A stretch of 64,000 nt of DNA. Source: Kallipyga massiliensis ph2. GTDB lineage: Bacteria > Bacillota > Clostridia > Tissierellales > Peptoniphilaceae. Position numbers and translations under genes: made by a program. The stretch covers positions 404,346 through 468,345 of the forward strand of contig NZ_HE978585.1 in NCBI RefSeq assembly GCF_000311985.1, given 5' to 3'. Shown piece after piece: positions 9,126 through 18,874 of this stretch (position 1 is the first letter of the stretch; each line of letters opens with the position of its first letter). The notes beneath the pieces were generated by a model. It saw nothing but the letters and a program-made list of their open reading frames with translations, was not told where the DNA came from and ran no database searches.

Positions 9126-9379
9126 TTATCCACCGGGCTTTTATCCACAAATAATCGCGTAAATAAGGGAATTGTGGTAAAATAAGAGGGTGCAAACCAG
9201 GGATATCCTCCTATATTTTCCACAATCTTTCCACAAATTGTGGACAAATATTTTCCTCATCTACTGAATATGGGGAAAATCCCTTAAAAACTCTTGAAAA
9301 AGGCCAATAATATGGACTTTATTCCGTGGAAAAGATTCCTGTGGACAGTGTGGATGAAAAATTGTGGAAAAGTGGATAA
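9126..9379. other. oriC, upstream DnaA-box cluster
   Basis: The 8980-9517 gap upstream of dnaA is AT-rich and holds many DnaA-box-like nonamers: TTATCCACC (9126), a perfect TTATCCACA (9141), TTGTGGTAA (9172), TTTTCCACA (9216), CTTTCCACA (9227), TTGTGGACA (9238), TTGTGGAAA (9362) and AGTGGATAA (9371). They occur in both orientations. With the second cluster after dnaA this makes the bipartite origin known from Firmicutes. The clustering also suggests autoregulation of dnaA. Confidence 0.9.
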
Positions 9380-9517
9380 AGAATGTGAATTGCTTCTTTC
9401 TGCCTTTTCCGGCGTGGAAAAGTCCTTCAAAGAGAATTTTTATTTCTATCCGCCAACATGCCTTGATCAAGAAAAATGAAATTTGTAGAGCTTTATGAAA
9501 AGAATCAAAGGATCGCC

Positions 9518-10966
9518 ATGACCGACTTGACCATGATCTGGGATGAAGTGATCAACATGCTTGACCTCCAGCTCAACACCATACAATTGAAGAATTGGAT
9601 TAAGCCCCTCCGGCCCATCCAGCTCAAGGATGATGTTCTTTTATTGGATACGGCCAGCTCATTTATTGGAACCATGGTAAAGAAAAACTACCAGGCTTCC
9701 ATTGAACAATGCCTATCCTATATTTGTGAGCGGCCCATCACCATCCGGCTCATTGACCCTTCTTCCAACGACTATGACCAGTGGAGGACTTTTCCCGCCA
9801 TGGATGAGGATCCTCTTCCCTTGGAAAAAGAAGAGGTAAAAGAGATGGAGCCGGTGAATACCTCCCCCCTCCAAAAAAGTCCCCGGGCCGGAAGGAAAGA
9901 AGGGGAAGAAAATAACGGCTACTCCTCTTTGAATCCGAAATATACCATGGAGGCCTTTGTCCGGGGAAATTCCAACGATTTCGCCTATGCGACCGCCAAG
10001 GCGGTCATTGCCAACCCCGGAACCACCTACAATCCCCTCTTTATTTACGGACTTTCCGGTCTGGGAAAAACCCACCTCATGCAGGCCATCGCCCATGAGA
10101 TTCTCCGGAATGACCCCTCCAAAAAAGTTCTCTATATTACCAGTGAAAATTTTATGAATGAGATGATCGCTGTCATTGAAAACGGGACCAATGCAGAGAA
10201 GGAAAACTTCCGGCGGAAATACCGGTCCATTGATGTCCTCCTGATCGACGATATCCAATTCATTGCCGGAAAGAAGGCCACCATGGAGGAGGTCTTCCAC
10301 ACCTTCAATGATCTTAAAGAAGCTAATAAGCAGATCGTCCTTTCTGCGGATAAGCCCCCCAAGCAATTGAAAAACCTGGAGGAGCGTTTGGTCACCCGCT
10401 TCGAGGGAGGAATGACCGCTGACATCCAACAGCCCGATTTTGAGACACGGGTGGCCATTTTAAATAATAAAATGAAGGGAGAATCCATCCACCTTCCCCA
10501 ATATGTGGTTGAATTCATTGCCCAAAATGTCACCGCCAATATCCGGGAATTGGAGGGAGCCCTCCTCCGGGTCATCGCTTACTTCCACTTCCGCAATAAG
10601 ACGATCGACGAAAACGACCGCGACAACAACATGGCTATCGCCCGGGAAGCCCTAAAGCTCGAACGGGAGAGAGATATTGAAATCACTTTAGAGGATATCA
10701 TCAAGGCCGTGACGGAATATTACAATTTGGAAGCCAATGACTTGACCTCCAAGTCCAGGATCCAAACCATCGCCCAACCTCGACAGATCGCCATGTATCT
10801 TGGTCGAAATCTGACCAACCTTTCCTTGGTCGCCATCGGTCGCTCCTTCCTTCGGGACCATACCACGGTCATGCACGCCGTCGACAAAATTTCCGTCCTG
10901 GTGAAAAAGGACCCGGAAATTCGGGAGGAGGTAGAAAATTTGGAGGAACAATTGAAACACCGTTAG
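9518..10966 (+). CDS. dnaA: chromosomal replication initiator DnaA
   Basis: A 482-residue initiator. Domain I (DEVINMLDLQLNTIQLKNWI) is followed by a low-complexity linker to about residue 145, then the AAA+ domain with Walker A GLSGLGKTH and Walker B LLIDDIQFIAGK, and C-terminal domain IV with RDHTTVMHAV for DnaA-box binding. The ATG at 9518 (AAAGGAT six to seven bases ahead) is preferred to the ATG at 9476, which has no ribosome site and would add 14 atypical residues. Confidence 0.97.
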   Translation: MTDLTMIWDEVINMLDLQLNTIQLKNWIKPLRPIQLKDDVLLLDTASSFIGTMVKKNYQASIEQCLSYICERPITIRLIDPSSNDYDQWRTFPAMDEDPLPLEKEEVKEMEPVNTSPLQKSPRAGRKEGEENNGYSSLNPKYTMEAFVRGNSNDFAYATAKAVIANPGTTYNPLFIYGLSGLGKTHLMQAIAHEILRNDPSKKVLYITSENFMNEMIAVIENGTNAEKENFRRKYRSIDVLLIDDIQFIAGKKATMEEVFHTFNDLKEANKQIVLSADKPPKQLKNLEERLVTRFEGGMTADIQQPDFETRVAILNNKMKGESIHLPQYVVEFIAQNVTANIRELEGALLRVIAYFHFRNKTIDENDRDNNMAIAREALKLERERDIEITLEDIIKAVTEYYNLEANDLTSKSRIQTIAQPRQIAMYLGRNLTNLSLVAIGRSFLRDHTTVMHAVDKISVLVKKDPEIREEVENLEEQLKHR

Positions 10967-10993
10967 GACTTTTTGAAAACTCTTGAGACAGTC

Positions 10994-11138
10994 TGTGGAC
11001 ACTTTGGGAAGCTTTGGGAAAAGAAGGAAGAGATATACACATTTTCATCCCAAGGGAAAAGACAAGTCTTTGACGTCTTTCCTCCCCTTATCCCCCCTAT
11101 CCACAGGCCCTACTACTATTACTACTGTCTTACTACTA
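10994..11138 (+). other. origin unwinding region: DnaA boxes and DnaA-trios
   Basis: Between dnaA and dnaN lie box-like sites TGTGGACAC (10994), TTATCCCCC (11088) and TATCCACAG (11098). The last is followed by a three-base GCC step and then by repeated CTA/TTA triplets, CTACTACTATTACTACTG (11110-11127) with a further TTACTACTA (11130-11138). This is the arrangement of the basal origin unwinding element: a DnaA box, a short GC step, then DnaA-trios that load DnaA on single-stranded DNA. Confidence 0.85.
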
Positions 11139-11213
11139 GAATAACTAGGCCAGCCGCCCCTTGAAGTCGGCCGGATTTAATCTCACTTTTTAAGGGATTT
11201 GAAAGGAGAAATC

Positions 11214-12323
11214 ATGAAAATTCAAGTCATGCCCCAGGATATGGTCCAACAAATCGGAATTTGCCAACGCGCCATCTCCAGTCGGACCACCATGCAAATT
11301 TTGGAGTGCATCCGCTTCCAAGCCAAGGGGTCTGAAGTCATTTTGACCGCAACGGATTTAGAGCTCTCCATTGAAACACGGATTTCCTGCCAGGTCCTGG
11401 AAGAAGGGGCTGTGGTCATTCCTGCCACCATGATCGGGAACATCTTCCGCAAGCTCCCCAATGAGCCGGCTATTGTCGAAGAAAAAGGAGGCCTGGTCAC
11501 CATCGACTGTGGCCAAGTCCACTTTGAAATCCAGGTTCCCAATGCCAGCGAATTTCCGGCCCTGCCGAATGTAGAAGAAGAGGGCAAGACCCTGGTAGAT
11601 AATGATGTCCTGGTCCAGGCAGTCCGCGAAACGGAATTTGCCACTTCTTTAGATGAGTCCAAGATTGCCCTGACCGGGATCTTTTTTGAGCGGAAGAAGG
11701 ACCGTCTCCGCTTGGTTACCTTGGACGGTTACCGGATGGCGGTTCGGGAAATCCTCCTTCCACCGGAAGCAGAGGCTTTTGAAAAATCGGCCATCATTCC
11801 AAAGAGAGCTTTCAATGAGCTGGCCCGGGTCGTCCGGGAGGGAGGGACGACCACCATGGCCTTGTCCACCGGCTATGTCTACTTCTCCTCCGGTCCGATC
11901 AAGATGTACTCCCGCCTCATCGATAAAAATTACATCCAATATGAAGAGATTATTTCCAGGGAATTCAAGTCCAAGGTGGTCCTTTCCCGAACAGCCTTCC
12001 AGGCAGCTTTGGAGAGGGCGACTATCTTAGCCAGGGAAGAGAGGGCCAACCTCATCAAACTTCTCTTTAAAGAAACTGGCTTGGAGATCCAGTCCAATTC
12101 GGAAATCGGGTCGGTCCATGAAAATGTGGCCTGCCAACTGGAGGGGGGAGAGATCACCATCGCCTTTAATGCCAAGTACCTCCTGGATGGGATCAAGGCC
12201 TTGAACTGCGAGGAAGTAAGCCTCCATTTGAATGGCCCCCTCAACCCCATGGTCATCCACCCCGCCCAGGATGAGGATGCCTACCTCTACCTGGTCCTCC
12301 CTGTCCGGATTGCTTCGGAATAA
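11214..12323 (+). CDS. dnaN: DNA polymerase III beta subunit (sliding clamp)
   Basis: A 369-residue clamp of three similar domains, normal for DnaN. The ATG at 11214 has AAAGGAG six bases upstream; an ATG at 11199 is out of place for the ribosome site. The C-terminus (YLYLVLPVRI) matches the clamp consensus. It dimerises around DNA and tethers polymerase III and other partners. It is first in a run with yaaA and recF. Confidence 0.97.
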   Translation: MKIQVMPQDMVQQIGICQRAISSRTTMQILECIRFQAKGSEVILTATDLELSIETRISCQVLEEGAVVIPATMIGNIFRKLPNEPAIVEEKGGLVTIDCGQVHFEIQVPNASEFPALPNVEEEGKTLVDNDVLVQAVRETEFATSLDESKIALTGIFFERKKDRLRLVTLDGYRMAVREILLPPEAEAFEKSAIIPKRAFNELARVVREGGTTTMALSTGYVYFSSGPIKMYSRLIDKNYIQYEEIISREFKSKVVLSRTAFQAALERATILAREERANLIKLLFKETGLEIQSNSEIGSVHENVACQLEGGEITIAFNAKYLLDGIKALNCEEVSLHLNGPLNPMVIHPAQDEDAYLYLVLPVRIASE

Positions 12324-12332
12324 GGGGACGGT

Positions 12333-12566
12333 ATGGAAGAACTTTGGATTCGTCAGGACCCCATCCGCCTGGACCAGGTCTTAAAATTGGCCAACTGGGT
12401 TATGTCAGGAGCGGAGGCAAAAATGGTCATTCAAGAGGGGATGGTCCTCCTTAACGGGGAGGTCTGCCTCCAGCGTGGAAGGAAGGTCCAGGTCGGAGAC
12501 CGGGTGGATTTTGAAGGGCAGAGCCTCCTGGTGAAGAAGTTACCTTCGGACATGGCCGAGAGTTAG
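12333..12566 (+). CDS. yaaA: S4-domain RNA-binding protein YaaA/RlbA
   Basis: A 77-residue protein made of one S4 RNA-binding domain (RLDQVLKLANWVMSGAEAK, then VLLNGE and GDRVDF). Such a protein lies between dnaN and recF in most Firmicutes and is thought to have a ribosome-related role. Spacing to both neighbours is under 10 bases. Confidence 0.9.
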   Translation: MEELWIRQDPIRLDQVLKLANWVMSGAEAKMVIQEGMVLLNGEVCLQRGRKVQVGDRVDFEGQSLLVKKLPSDMAES

Positions 12567-12570
12567 GGTC

Positions 12571-13671
12571 ATGATTTTAAAAAACATCCGACTCATCAAC
12601 TACCGAAATATCGCCTTCCAGGATATCCAACTCCACCCCCATTGGAATCTTTTTTACGGTGCCAATGCCCAGGGAAAGACCAATATCCTGGAGTCCATTT
12701 ACCTGACCGCCCGGGGAAGGTCTTTCCGAAATGTGCCGGACCGAGACTTGGTCCGGTTTGGAGAGAGGTCCGCCTATGTTCTTTCCGACCTGGAAAGGAA
12801 GGGGAGGGACAAGCGGGTCGAAGTCAAAATTTCCCGGGTGGAGAAGAAGCGGATCCGGGTCAATGAAGTGGAGATGGAAAACACCAAAGAATTGGCTGCC
12901 CAATTTGAAGTGGTCCTCTTTGCTCCGGAAAACCTGGTCCTGGTCAAAGGTGGGCCGGGAGAAAGAAGGGCCTTCCTGGATGACCTCCTTCGGGCGGTGG
13001 ATCCCGCCTATGGCGCCTTGGTCAGGACCTACGATAAGGTCCTCTCCCAGAGAAATTCTCTTCTAAAAAGTCCGGGGGATTCTTGGTTTGACCGCCAACT
13101 TTCCACCTATGATGACCAGCTTTCTTCTGCCGGGAGCCAAATCGCTTGGAAAAGGAAGGAAATCCTGGAAGAAATCCGGGCCCTGGCCCCCCGCTTTCAA
13201 GCCTCCCTATCCAGCAAGCAAGAGGATTTGGACCTGTCCTACCAGTCCCAGCTCTTCGAAGGAGAGGATCCGACCGGTCCGGATGACCTCGCCGAAAAGA
13301 TGAAAGACCTCCTCTTCCAACGGAAGGAGGAAGACCGGTCCCTGGGCTATACCGGCCTGGGTCCCCATAAAGATGATATTCTCCTCCGTTTGAATGGCCT
13401 CCCTTCCCGGTCCTTCGCCTCCCAAGGTCAGGCCCGGACCATCACTTTGGCCCTCAAGCTGAGTGAAATAAAATTAATCGAAAAATACAAGGACCTCCAT
13501 CCTCTCCTCCTTCTGGATGATGTTTTTTCGGAATTGGATGGGAAGCGGTCGACCTTTCTCCTGGAGACCATCGGTTCCTACCAAACCATCCTGACCTCCA
13601 ACCACTTGGTAGAGGGAGGACGGGAAGGGACAGCCTTTCGGGTGGACAATGGCCGGGTCCATGTGAAATAA
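12571..13671 (+). CDS. recF: DNA replication and repair protein RecF
   Basis: A 366-residue SMC-like ATPase that helps load RecA at gaps with RecO and RecR. It has Walker A GANAQGKTNILESI (about residue 30), the ABC-type signature region GQARTITLALKL (about 290) and Walker B LLLLDDVFSELD. Length and position are typical. It starts 5 bases after yaaA. Confidence 0.96.
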   Translation: MILKNIRLINYRNIAFQDIQLHPHWNLFYGANAQGKTNILESIYLTARGRSFRNVPDRDLVRFGERSAYVLSDLERKGRDKRVEVKISRVEKKRIRVNEVEMENTKELAAQFEVVLFAPENLVLVKGGPGERRAFLDDLLRAVDPAYGALVRTYDKVLSQRNSLLKSPGDSWFDRQLSTYDDQLSSAGSQIAWKRKEILEEIRALAPRFQASLSSKQEDLDLSYQSQLFEGEDPTGPDDLAEKMKDLLFQRKEEDRSLGYTGLGPHKDDILLRLNGLPSRSFASQGQARTITLALKLSEIKLIEKYKDLHPLLLLDDVFSELDGKRSTFLLETIGSYQTILTSNHLVEGGREGTAFRVDNGRVHVK

Positions 13672-13739
13672 AAATAAGCGTTATAATCAATGTTGGTGAA
13701 TTTTACCCAATCGGGATTCAAGTGTGGAAATGAGGAAGT

Positions 13740-15653
13740 ATGGGAAATAAGAAAAACGAGTACGGGGAATCCAATATCCGGGTTCTGGAAGGTCTGGAGG
13801 CGGTTCGTGTTCGGCCGGGGATGTATATCGGGTCGACCGATGAAAGAGGTCTCCACCATTTAGTCTATGAGGTGGTCGACAACTCGGTCGATGAAGCCTT
13901 GGCGGGACGTTGTGACCACATCACCATCAAATTGGAAAAGGATGGGGCTTGCACCGTTATTGATAACGGGTCCGGAATCCCTGTGGAAATCCACCACCAA
14001 ACCAAAAAATCCACCCTGGAAACCGTCATGACGGTTCTCCATGCGGGGGGAAAATTCGATTCCTCCGCCTACCAGTTTTCCGGCGGCCTCCACGGTGTGG
14101 GCGTATCAGTCGTTAACGCCCTTTCCAAGCGGCTGGATGCCTGGGTCTACCGGGACGGAAACATCTACCACCAGGCCTATGAATATGGGAAGGCGGTCAC
14201 CGAACTGGAGACGGTGGGCAAGACCAAGAAGACGGGGACGAAGGTGACCTTCTACCCGGATGGGTCCATTTTTGAAAGCCTGGACTTCCACCGGGAAACC
14301 CTGGAGAAGCGCTTCCGGGAGATGGCCTTCCTCAACGCCAATGTTACCTTCCACCTGATTGATGAACGGGATGATACCGACCAGACCTTCCGGTATAAGG
14401 GAGGGATTGCGGAATTCGTCTCCTTCCTCAATCGGAATAAGGACCCCCTCCATAAGGAAATCCTCCATTTCACCGGTGAACAGGATGGGATCCTGGTGGA
14501 TGTTGCCCTCCAATATACGGATGGCTATTCGGAAAATGTCCTCCCCTTCGCCAATAATATCCTGACCCCGGAAGGAGGAACCCATTTAACCGGCTTCCGG
14601 TCCGCCTTGACCAAAACCTTGAACGACTATGGTCGGGAAAAGGGACTCATTAAAGAAAAAGACGACAACCTCTCCGGTGACGATGCCCGCGAGGGCCTGA
14701 CGGCGGTTTGCTGTGTTAAGTTATCCAACCCCCAGTTCGAAGGCCAGACCAAGGCTAAGTTGGGAAATTCAGAAGTCCGCGGGGCGGTAGATACCTTCCT
14801 GACCAGCAAACTATCCGCCTTTTTGGAAGAAAATCCCACTCCGGCCAGGGCTATTATAAAGAAGGCCTTGGATTCCCAGAAGGCCAGGAATGCTGCCCGG
14901 AAGGCCAGGGACCTGACCCGGAAGCGGTCCATCTTAGACAACACCACCCTACCGGGCAAATTGGCCGATTGTCAGTCCACGGACATCACGGAGAATGAAA
15001 TCTTCCTGGTCGAGGGGGATTCAGCAGGCGGTTCCGCCAAGACCGGCCGGGACAACACCATCCAAGCCATTCTCCCCCTGCGAGGGAAAATTTTGAACGT
15101 GGAAAAGGCCTCCTTAAACCACATCCTCTCCTACCAGGAAATCCAGGCCATGATTACGGCCTTCGGAACGGGGATCGGGGACCAGTTCGACATTTCCAAG
15201 CTCCGCTACGGGAAGATCATTATCATGACCGATGCCGACGTGGATGGGGCCCACATCCGGACCCTCCTTTTGACCTTCTTCTACCGCTATCTCCGTCCTC
15301 TTATTGACGAAGGCCATGTTTTCGTGGCCCAGCCTCCTCTTTTCCGGATTACCCAGGGAAAGAAGGAAAGGTATGTCTACGATGAGAAGGAATTGGAGAA
15401 GGTCTTGTCCTCCATAGGAGACGGCAATTACAAACTCAACCGCTATAAGGGTCTCGGTGAAATGAATGACGACCAGCTTTGGGAGACCACCATGAATCCG
15501 GAAAGCCGGGTCCTCCTCCAAGTTAAGGCAGACCAGGAATCCACTTCCGTGGATGACACCTTCTCCCTCCTGATGGGGAATAAGGTGGAACCCCGCCGGG
15601 AATTCATTATGGAAAACGCCAAGCTGGCAGAACACATTGATACGATAGGTTAG
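13740..15653 (+). CDS. gyrB: DNA gyrase subunit B
   Basis: A 637-residue ATPase subunit. GHKL motifs NSVDEALAG and DNGSGIPV are in the N-terminal domain, and the Toprim residues are in EGDSAGGSAK and MTDADVDGAHI. The C-terminus is typical of GyrB. A TATAAT at 13682 in the 68-base gap after recF may provide a promoter, though no good -35 is visible. It is co-transcribed with gyrA. Confidence 0.97.
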   Translation: MGNKKNEYGESNIRVLEGLEAVRVRPGMYIGSTDERGLHHLVYEVVDNSVDEALAGRCDHITIKLEKDGACTVIDNGSGIPVEIHHQTKKSTLETVMTVLHAGGKFDSSAYQFSGGLHGVGVSVVNALSKRLDAWVYRDGNIYHQAYEYGKAVTELETVGKTKKTGTKVTFYPDGSIFESLDFHRETLEKRFREMAFLNANVTFHLIDERDDTDQTFRYKGGIAEFVSFLNRNKDPLHKEILHFTGEQDGILVDVALQYTDGYSENVLPFANNILTPEGGTHLTGFRSALTKTLNDYGREKGLIKEKDDNLSGDDAREGLTAVCCVKLSNPQFEGQTKAKLGNSEVRGAVDTFLTSKLSAFLEENPTPARAIIKKALDSQKARNAARKARDLTRKRSILDNTTLPGKLADCQSTDITENEIFLVEGDSAGGSAKTGRDNTIQAILPLRGKILNVEKASLNHILSYQEIQAMITAFGTGIGDQFDISKLRYGKIIIMTDADVDGAHIRTLLLTFFYRYLRPLIDEGHVFVAQPPLFRITQGKKERYVYDEKELEKVLSSIGDGNYKLNRYKGLGEMNDDQLWETTMNPESRVLLQVKADQESTSVDDTFSLLMGNKVEPRREFIMENAKLAEHIDTIG

Positions 15654-15664
15654 GTGGGTGAACG

Positions 15665-18169
15665 ATGACAGACGATAAAAACCAAGAATTCAACAAGCGG
15701 CTGGAAACGGACCAGAGGGTCAAGGACGCCTTTGCCGCGGACGAGAACATCTTCCCGACCGACCTGGAAGAGGAGATGAAGTCCTCCTATTTAGACTATT
15801 CCATGTCCGTCATTGTCGGCCGGGCCCTCCCGGACGTCCGTGACGGTCTCAAGCCGGTCCACCGGCGGATCCTCTATGGAATGAGTCTCCTGGGTTTAAC
15901 CCCGGATAAGCCCTACCGGAAGTCCGCCCGTCTGGTCGGGGACGTCATGGGACGTTTCCACCCCCATGGGGATTCGGCCATCTATGATGCCGTGGTCCGC
16001 CTGGCCCAGGATTTCAGCATCCGTTATCCCCTGGCTGACGGCCAGGGCAACTACGGGTCGGTCGATGGCGACGGGGCGGCCGCCATGCGGTATACCGAGG
16101 TCCGGATGACCAAACTGGCCCAGGAAATGCTTCGGGACATCAATAAAAATACCGTGGACTTTCAGCCCAACTTCGACGAAGAAGAAGAGGAGCCGGTGGT
16201 CCTTCCTTCCCGCTTCCCCAACCTCCTGGTGAACGGGTCGGCCGGAATTGCCGTCGGCATGGCCACCAATATGGCCCCCCACAATTTAGGGGAGACCATT
16301 GATGCCTGCATCGCCTACATGAACAATCCCGAGATCGAACTCAAGGAGCTCATGAAGTACCTGCCGGGACCCGACTTCCCCACAGGGGCCTCCATCATGG
16401 GGAAGAAGGCCATCCGCCGGGCCTATTCCACCGGACGGGGCAAGTTGACCCTCCGGGCCGTGGCCAAGATTGAAACGATCAAAAACCGGAACCGGATCCT
16501 GGTGACGGAAATCCCCTACCAGGTCAACAAGGCCAAGCTGATTGCCAAGATCGCCGACCTGGTCCGGGAAAAGAGGATCGAGGGCATTTCCGACATCCGG
16601 GATGATACCAACCGGACGGGAATGCGAATCGTCATCGACCTCAAGCGGGATGCCATCCCCAAGGTGGTCCTCAACAACCTTTATAAATACACCCAGATGG
16701 AAGTCACCTTCGGGATTATCAACCTGGCCCTGGTGGATGGCCAGCCCCGGGTCCTAACCCTCAAGGAACTCATCGAATACTATATCCTCCACCAGAAGGA
16801 TGTGGTGACCCGCCGGACCCAATTCGACCTGGACAAGGCGGAAAAGAGGGCTCACATCATCGAGGGCCTTCGGATCGCCATCGACAACATCGACGAAATC
16901 ATCAAGATTATCCGGTCCTCCTATGATAACCAGCAGATCAAGGCCATCTTCCTGGACCGCTTCGGTTTGGACGATGTCCAGTCCCAGGCCATCCTGGACA
17001 TGCAGCTCAAGCGCTTGTCCGGCCTGGAGAGGGAGAAGCTGGATGAGGAATACCAGGACCTCCTCAAGCAGATCGCCCGCTTTAAGGAAATCCTGGGGTC
17101 CGAACGGGTCCTGATCTCCGTCATTGAAGAAGAGCTCAAGGACATTAAGGACCGTTACGGCGACAAGCGGCGGACCCAAATCCTTCCGGAAGCGGATGAA
17201 ATCAACATCGAAGACCTGATCAAAGAAGAGGATATGGTCATTTCCATGACCCAGCGGGGCTATATCAAGCGGACCCCGACCGACCGTTATAAGGTCCAGA
17301 ACCGAGGCGGCAAGGGGATTCGGGGGATGACCACCCGGGAGGGGGACTATGTGAAAAACCTCTATGTGGTCTCCACCCACGATGTCCTCCTCTTCTTCAC
17401 CAACTTGGGCAAGGTTTATTCCCTAAATGCCTATGAAGTGCCGGAAGGATCCCGGATCGCTCAGGGTTCCGCCATCGTCAACCTCCTCCAGTTAGAGGCG
17501 GGCGAGTATGTGGAATCCCTCTTCCCCATCAGCGAAGAGCCCTGCGACGACACCCACTTCCTTTTTGTGACTGCCCAAGGAATTATCAAAAAATGCGACG
17601 TGGAGAATTTCCGCAACGTCCGTTCCTCCGGTCTACGGGCCATCACCCTGGCGGAAGGCGACGTGCTTCGGGTCGTCCGAATCGGCAAGGGGGACGATGA
17701 GGCCATGATCGTGACCAAGAAGGGAATGGCCATCCGCTTCAGCCTCAAGGACGTCCGGCCCATCGGTCGGACCGGGATGGGGGTCAAGGGGATCAACCTC
17801 AACGCCGGCGATGAAGTCATCGATATGGACCTGGTCGGGGAGAATGACTACCTCCTGACGGCCACCCGGGGCGGATACGGGAAGAAGACCCTGATTGACC
17901 ACTACACCCTCCAGAACCGGGGAGGAAAGGGACTAAAAACCTATAAGATCACCAAAAAGACCGGTGACCTGGTTTGTGGGATCCTGGTTCAAAAGGACGA
18001 TGAGATGCTTCTCATGAGCCAGTCCTCCGACCTCATCCGCCTGAATGTGGCGGATGTGACGACCCAGACCCGGGCGACCCAAGGGGTCAAGCTCAAGACG
18101 GTCAAGGGTGAGGACGACGAAATTGCGGCGGTCGCCAAATATATCGAATCCATGGATGAGGAAGAGTAA
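15665..18169 (+). CDS. gyrA: DNA gyrase subunit A
   Basis: An 834-residue cleavage subunit. The N-terminal [20 protein letters not shown], the catalytic tyrosine in [10 protein letters not shown] (about residue 140) and the C-terminal beta-pinwheel domain are present. QNRGGKG occurs twice, and the first copy stands at the GyrA-box position (consensus QRRGGKG), which marks gyrase rather than topoisomerase IV. It lies 11 bases after gyrB. Confidence 0.97.
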   Translation: MTDDKNQEFNKRLETDQRVKDAFAADENIFPTDLEEEMKSSYLDYSMSVIVGRALPDVRDGLKPVHRRILYGMSLLGLTPDKPYRKSARLVGDVMGRFHPHGDSAIYDAVVRLAQDFSIRYPLADGQGNYGSVDGDGAAAMRYTEVRMTKLAQEMLRDINKNTVDFQPNFDEEEEEPVVLPSRFPNLLVNGSAGIAVGMATNMAPHNLGETIDACIAYMNNPEIELKELMKYLPGPDFPTGASIMGKKAIRRAYSTGRGKLTLRAVAKIETIKNRNRILVTEIPYQVNKAKLIAKIADLVREKRIEGISDIRDDTNRTGMRIVIDLKRDAIPKVVLNNLYKYTQMEVTFGIINLALVDGQPRVLTLKELIEYYILHQKDVVTRRTQFDLDKAEKRAHIIEGLRIAIDNIDEIIKIIRSSYDNQQIKAIFLDRFGLDDVQSQAILDMQLKRLSGLEREKLDEEYQDLLKQIARFKEILGSERVLISVIEEELKDIKDRYGDKRRTQILPEADEINIEDLIKEEDMVISMTQRGYIKRTPTDRYKVQNRGGKGIRGMTTREGDYVKNLYVVSTHDVLLFFTNLGKVYSLNAYEVPEGSRIAQGSAIVNLLQLEAGEYVESLFPISEEPCDDTHFLFVTAQGIIKKCDVENFRNVRSSGLRAITLAEGDVLRVVRIGKGDDEAMIVTKKGMAIRFSLKDVRPIGRTGMGVKGINLNAGDEVIDMDLVGENDYLLTATRGGYGKKTLIDHYTLQNRGGKGLKTYKITKKTGDLVCGILVQKDDEMLLMSQSSDLIRLNVADVTTQTRATQGVKLKTVKGEDDEIAAVAKYIESMDEEE

Positions 18170-18212
18170 GCCCCTCCATGGCAACCAAGCCCGGACTTTG
18201 AAAGGAGTTACT

Positions 18213-18542
18213 ATGGCTTTTTCCATACACATCGACAAGGGCCCCCGGGATGAACATCGGGTGGCATTGAAGGGAGATTTGGATATCAACGCCTCTCCCC
18301 GCCTGAAAAGCGAGCTGGCCTTGGCCTATGAGGACCGGCCGGCCGATATCTTCCTGGACCTGGCCTCCCTGGATTACCTGGATTCCACGGGTCTAGGCGC
18401 ATTGATTTCCGTCCTCAAGAGGGCTCGGGTGAATGACCACAAGGTGGCCATCCTCCATGCCAAGCCCTCCATCGAGAAGCTCTTTTACATTACGGAGCTG
18501 GACAAGGAATTTGAGATGGGAGGACCTGATGGAGACTGTTAG
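18213..18542 (+). CDS. anti-sigma factor antagonist (SpoIIAA/RsbV family STAS protein)
   Basis: A 109-residue STAS-domain protein. The conserved phosphorylation-site region reads LDYLDSTGLGALISVL, with the serine kept. Unphosphorylated antagonists bind the anti-sigma kinase and free the sigma factor. The ATG at 18213 has AAAGGAG six bases ahead. It is 43 bases after gyrA and overlaps the next gene by 14 bases, so it heads a three-gene partner-switching module. Confidence 0.9.
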   Translation: MAFSIHIDKGPRDEHRVALKGDLDINASPRLKSELALAYEDRPADIFLDLASLDYLDSTGLGALISVLKRARVNDHKVAILHAKPSIEKLFYITELDKEFEMGGPDGDC

Positions 18543-18864
18543 TCTGGTCATCCCCTCCGACCCCATGTATGTGACGACCCTCCGCTTGGTCACGGCCTCT
18601 ATTGCCCAGAAGATGGGCTTTGATATTGAGGCGGTGGACGACCTCCGGGTCTGCGTGAGCGAGGCGGTAAACTATCTTTTCCCCTACAATGAACGGATCC
18701 GGGTGAATTTTTCGGAAGAAGACGACCGGATCACCATTGCCATCCTGGCCCAGGCCCCCTCGGAGGATTCGGAGGAGAGCCGTCTCCACCGGATGATCAT
18801 GGAGAGCCTTCTGGATGGGGTGGAGGAGAGGAAAGACGGCTTTGTCCTGACCAAAGGACGGTAA
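18529..18864 (+). CDS. RsbW/SpoIIAB-like anti-sigma protein with degenerate ATP site
   Basis: A 111-residue protein between an RsbV-like antagonist and a SigB/F-type sigma factor, so its position predicts the anti-sigma kinase. The N-terminal half fits (IPSDPMYVTTLRLVTASIA, then DDLRVCVSEAV). However, the N-box has Asn one place early (SEAVNYL where the family has SEAxTN), the DxGxG ATP-lid box is not found, and the protein is shorter than the usual 135-160 residues. It may bind sigma without phosphorylating the antagonist, or use an altered ATP site. Confidence 0.8.
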   Translation: METVSLVIPSDPMYVTTLRLVTASIAQKMGFDIEAVDDLRVCVSEAVNYLFPYNERIRVNFSEEDDRITIAILAQAPSEDSEESRLHRMIMESLLDGVEERKDGFVLTKGR

Positions 18865-18874
18865 AGGAATCCCT

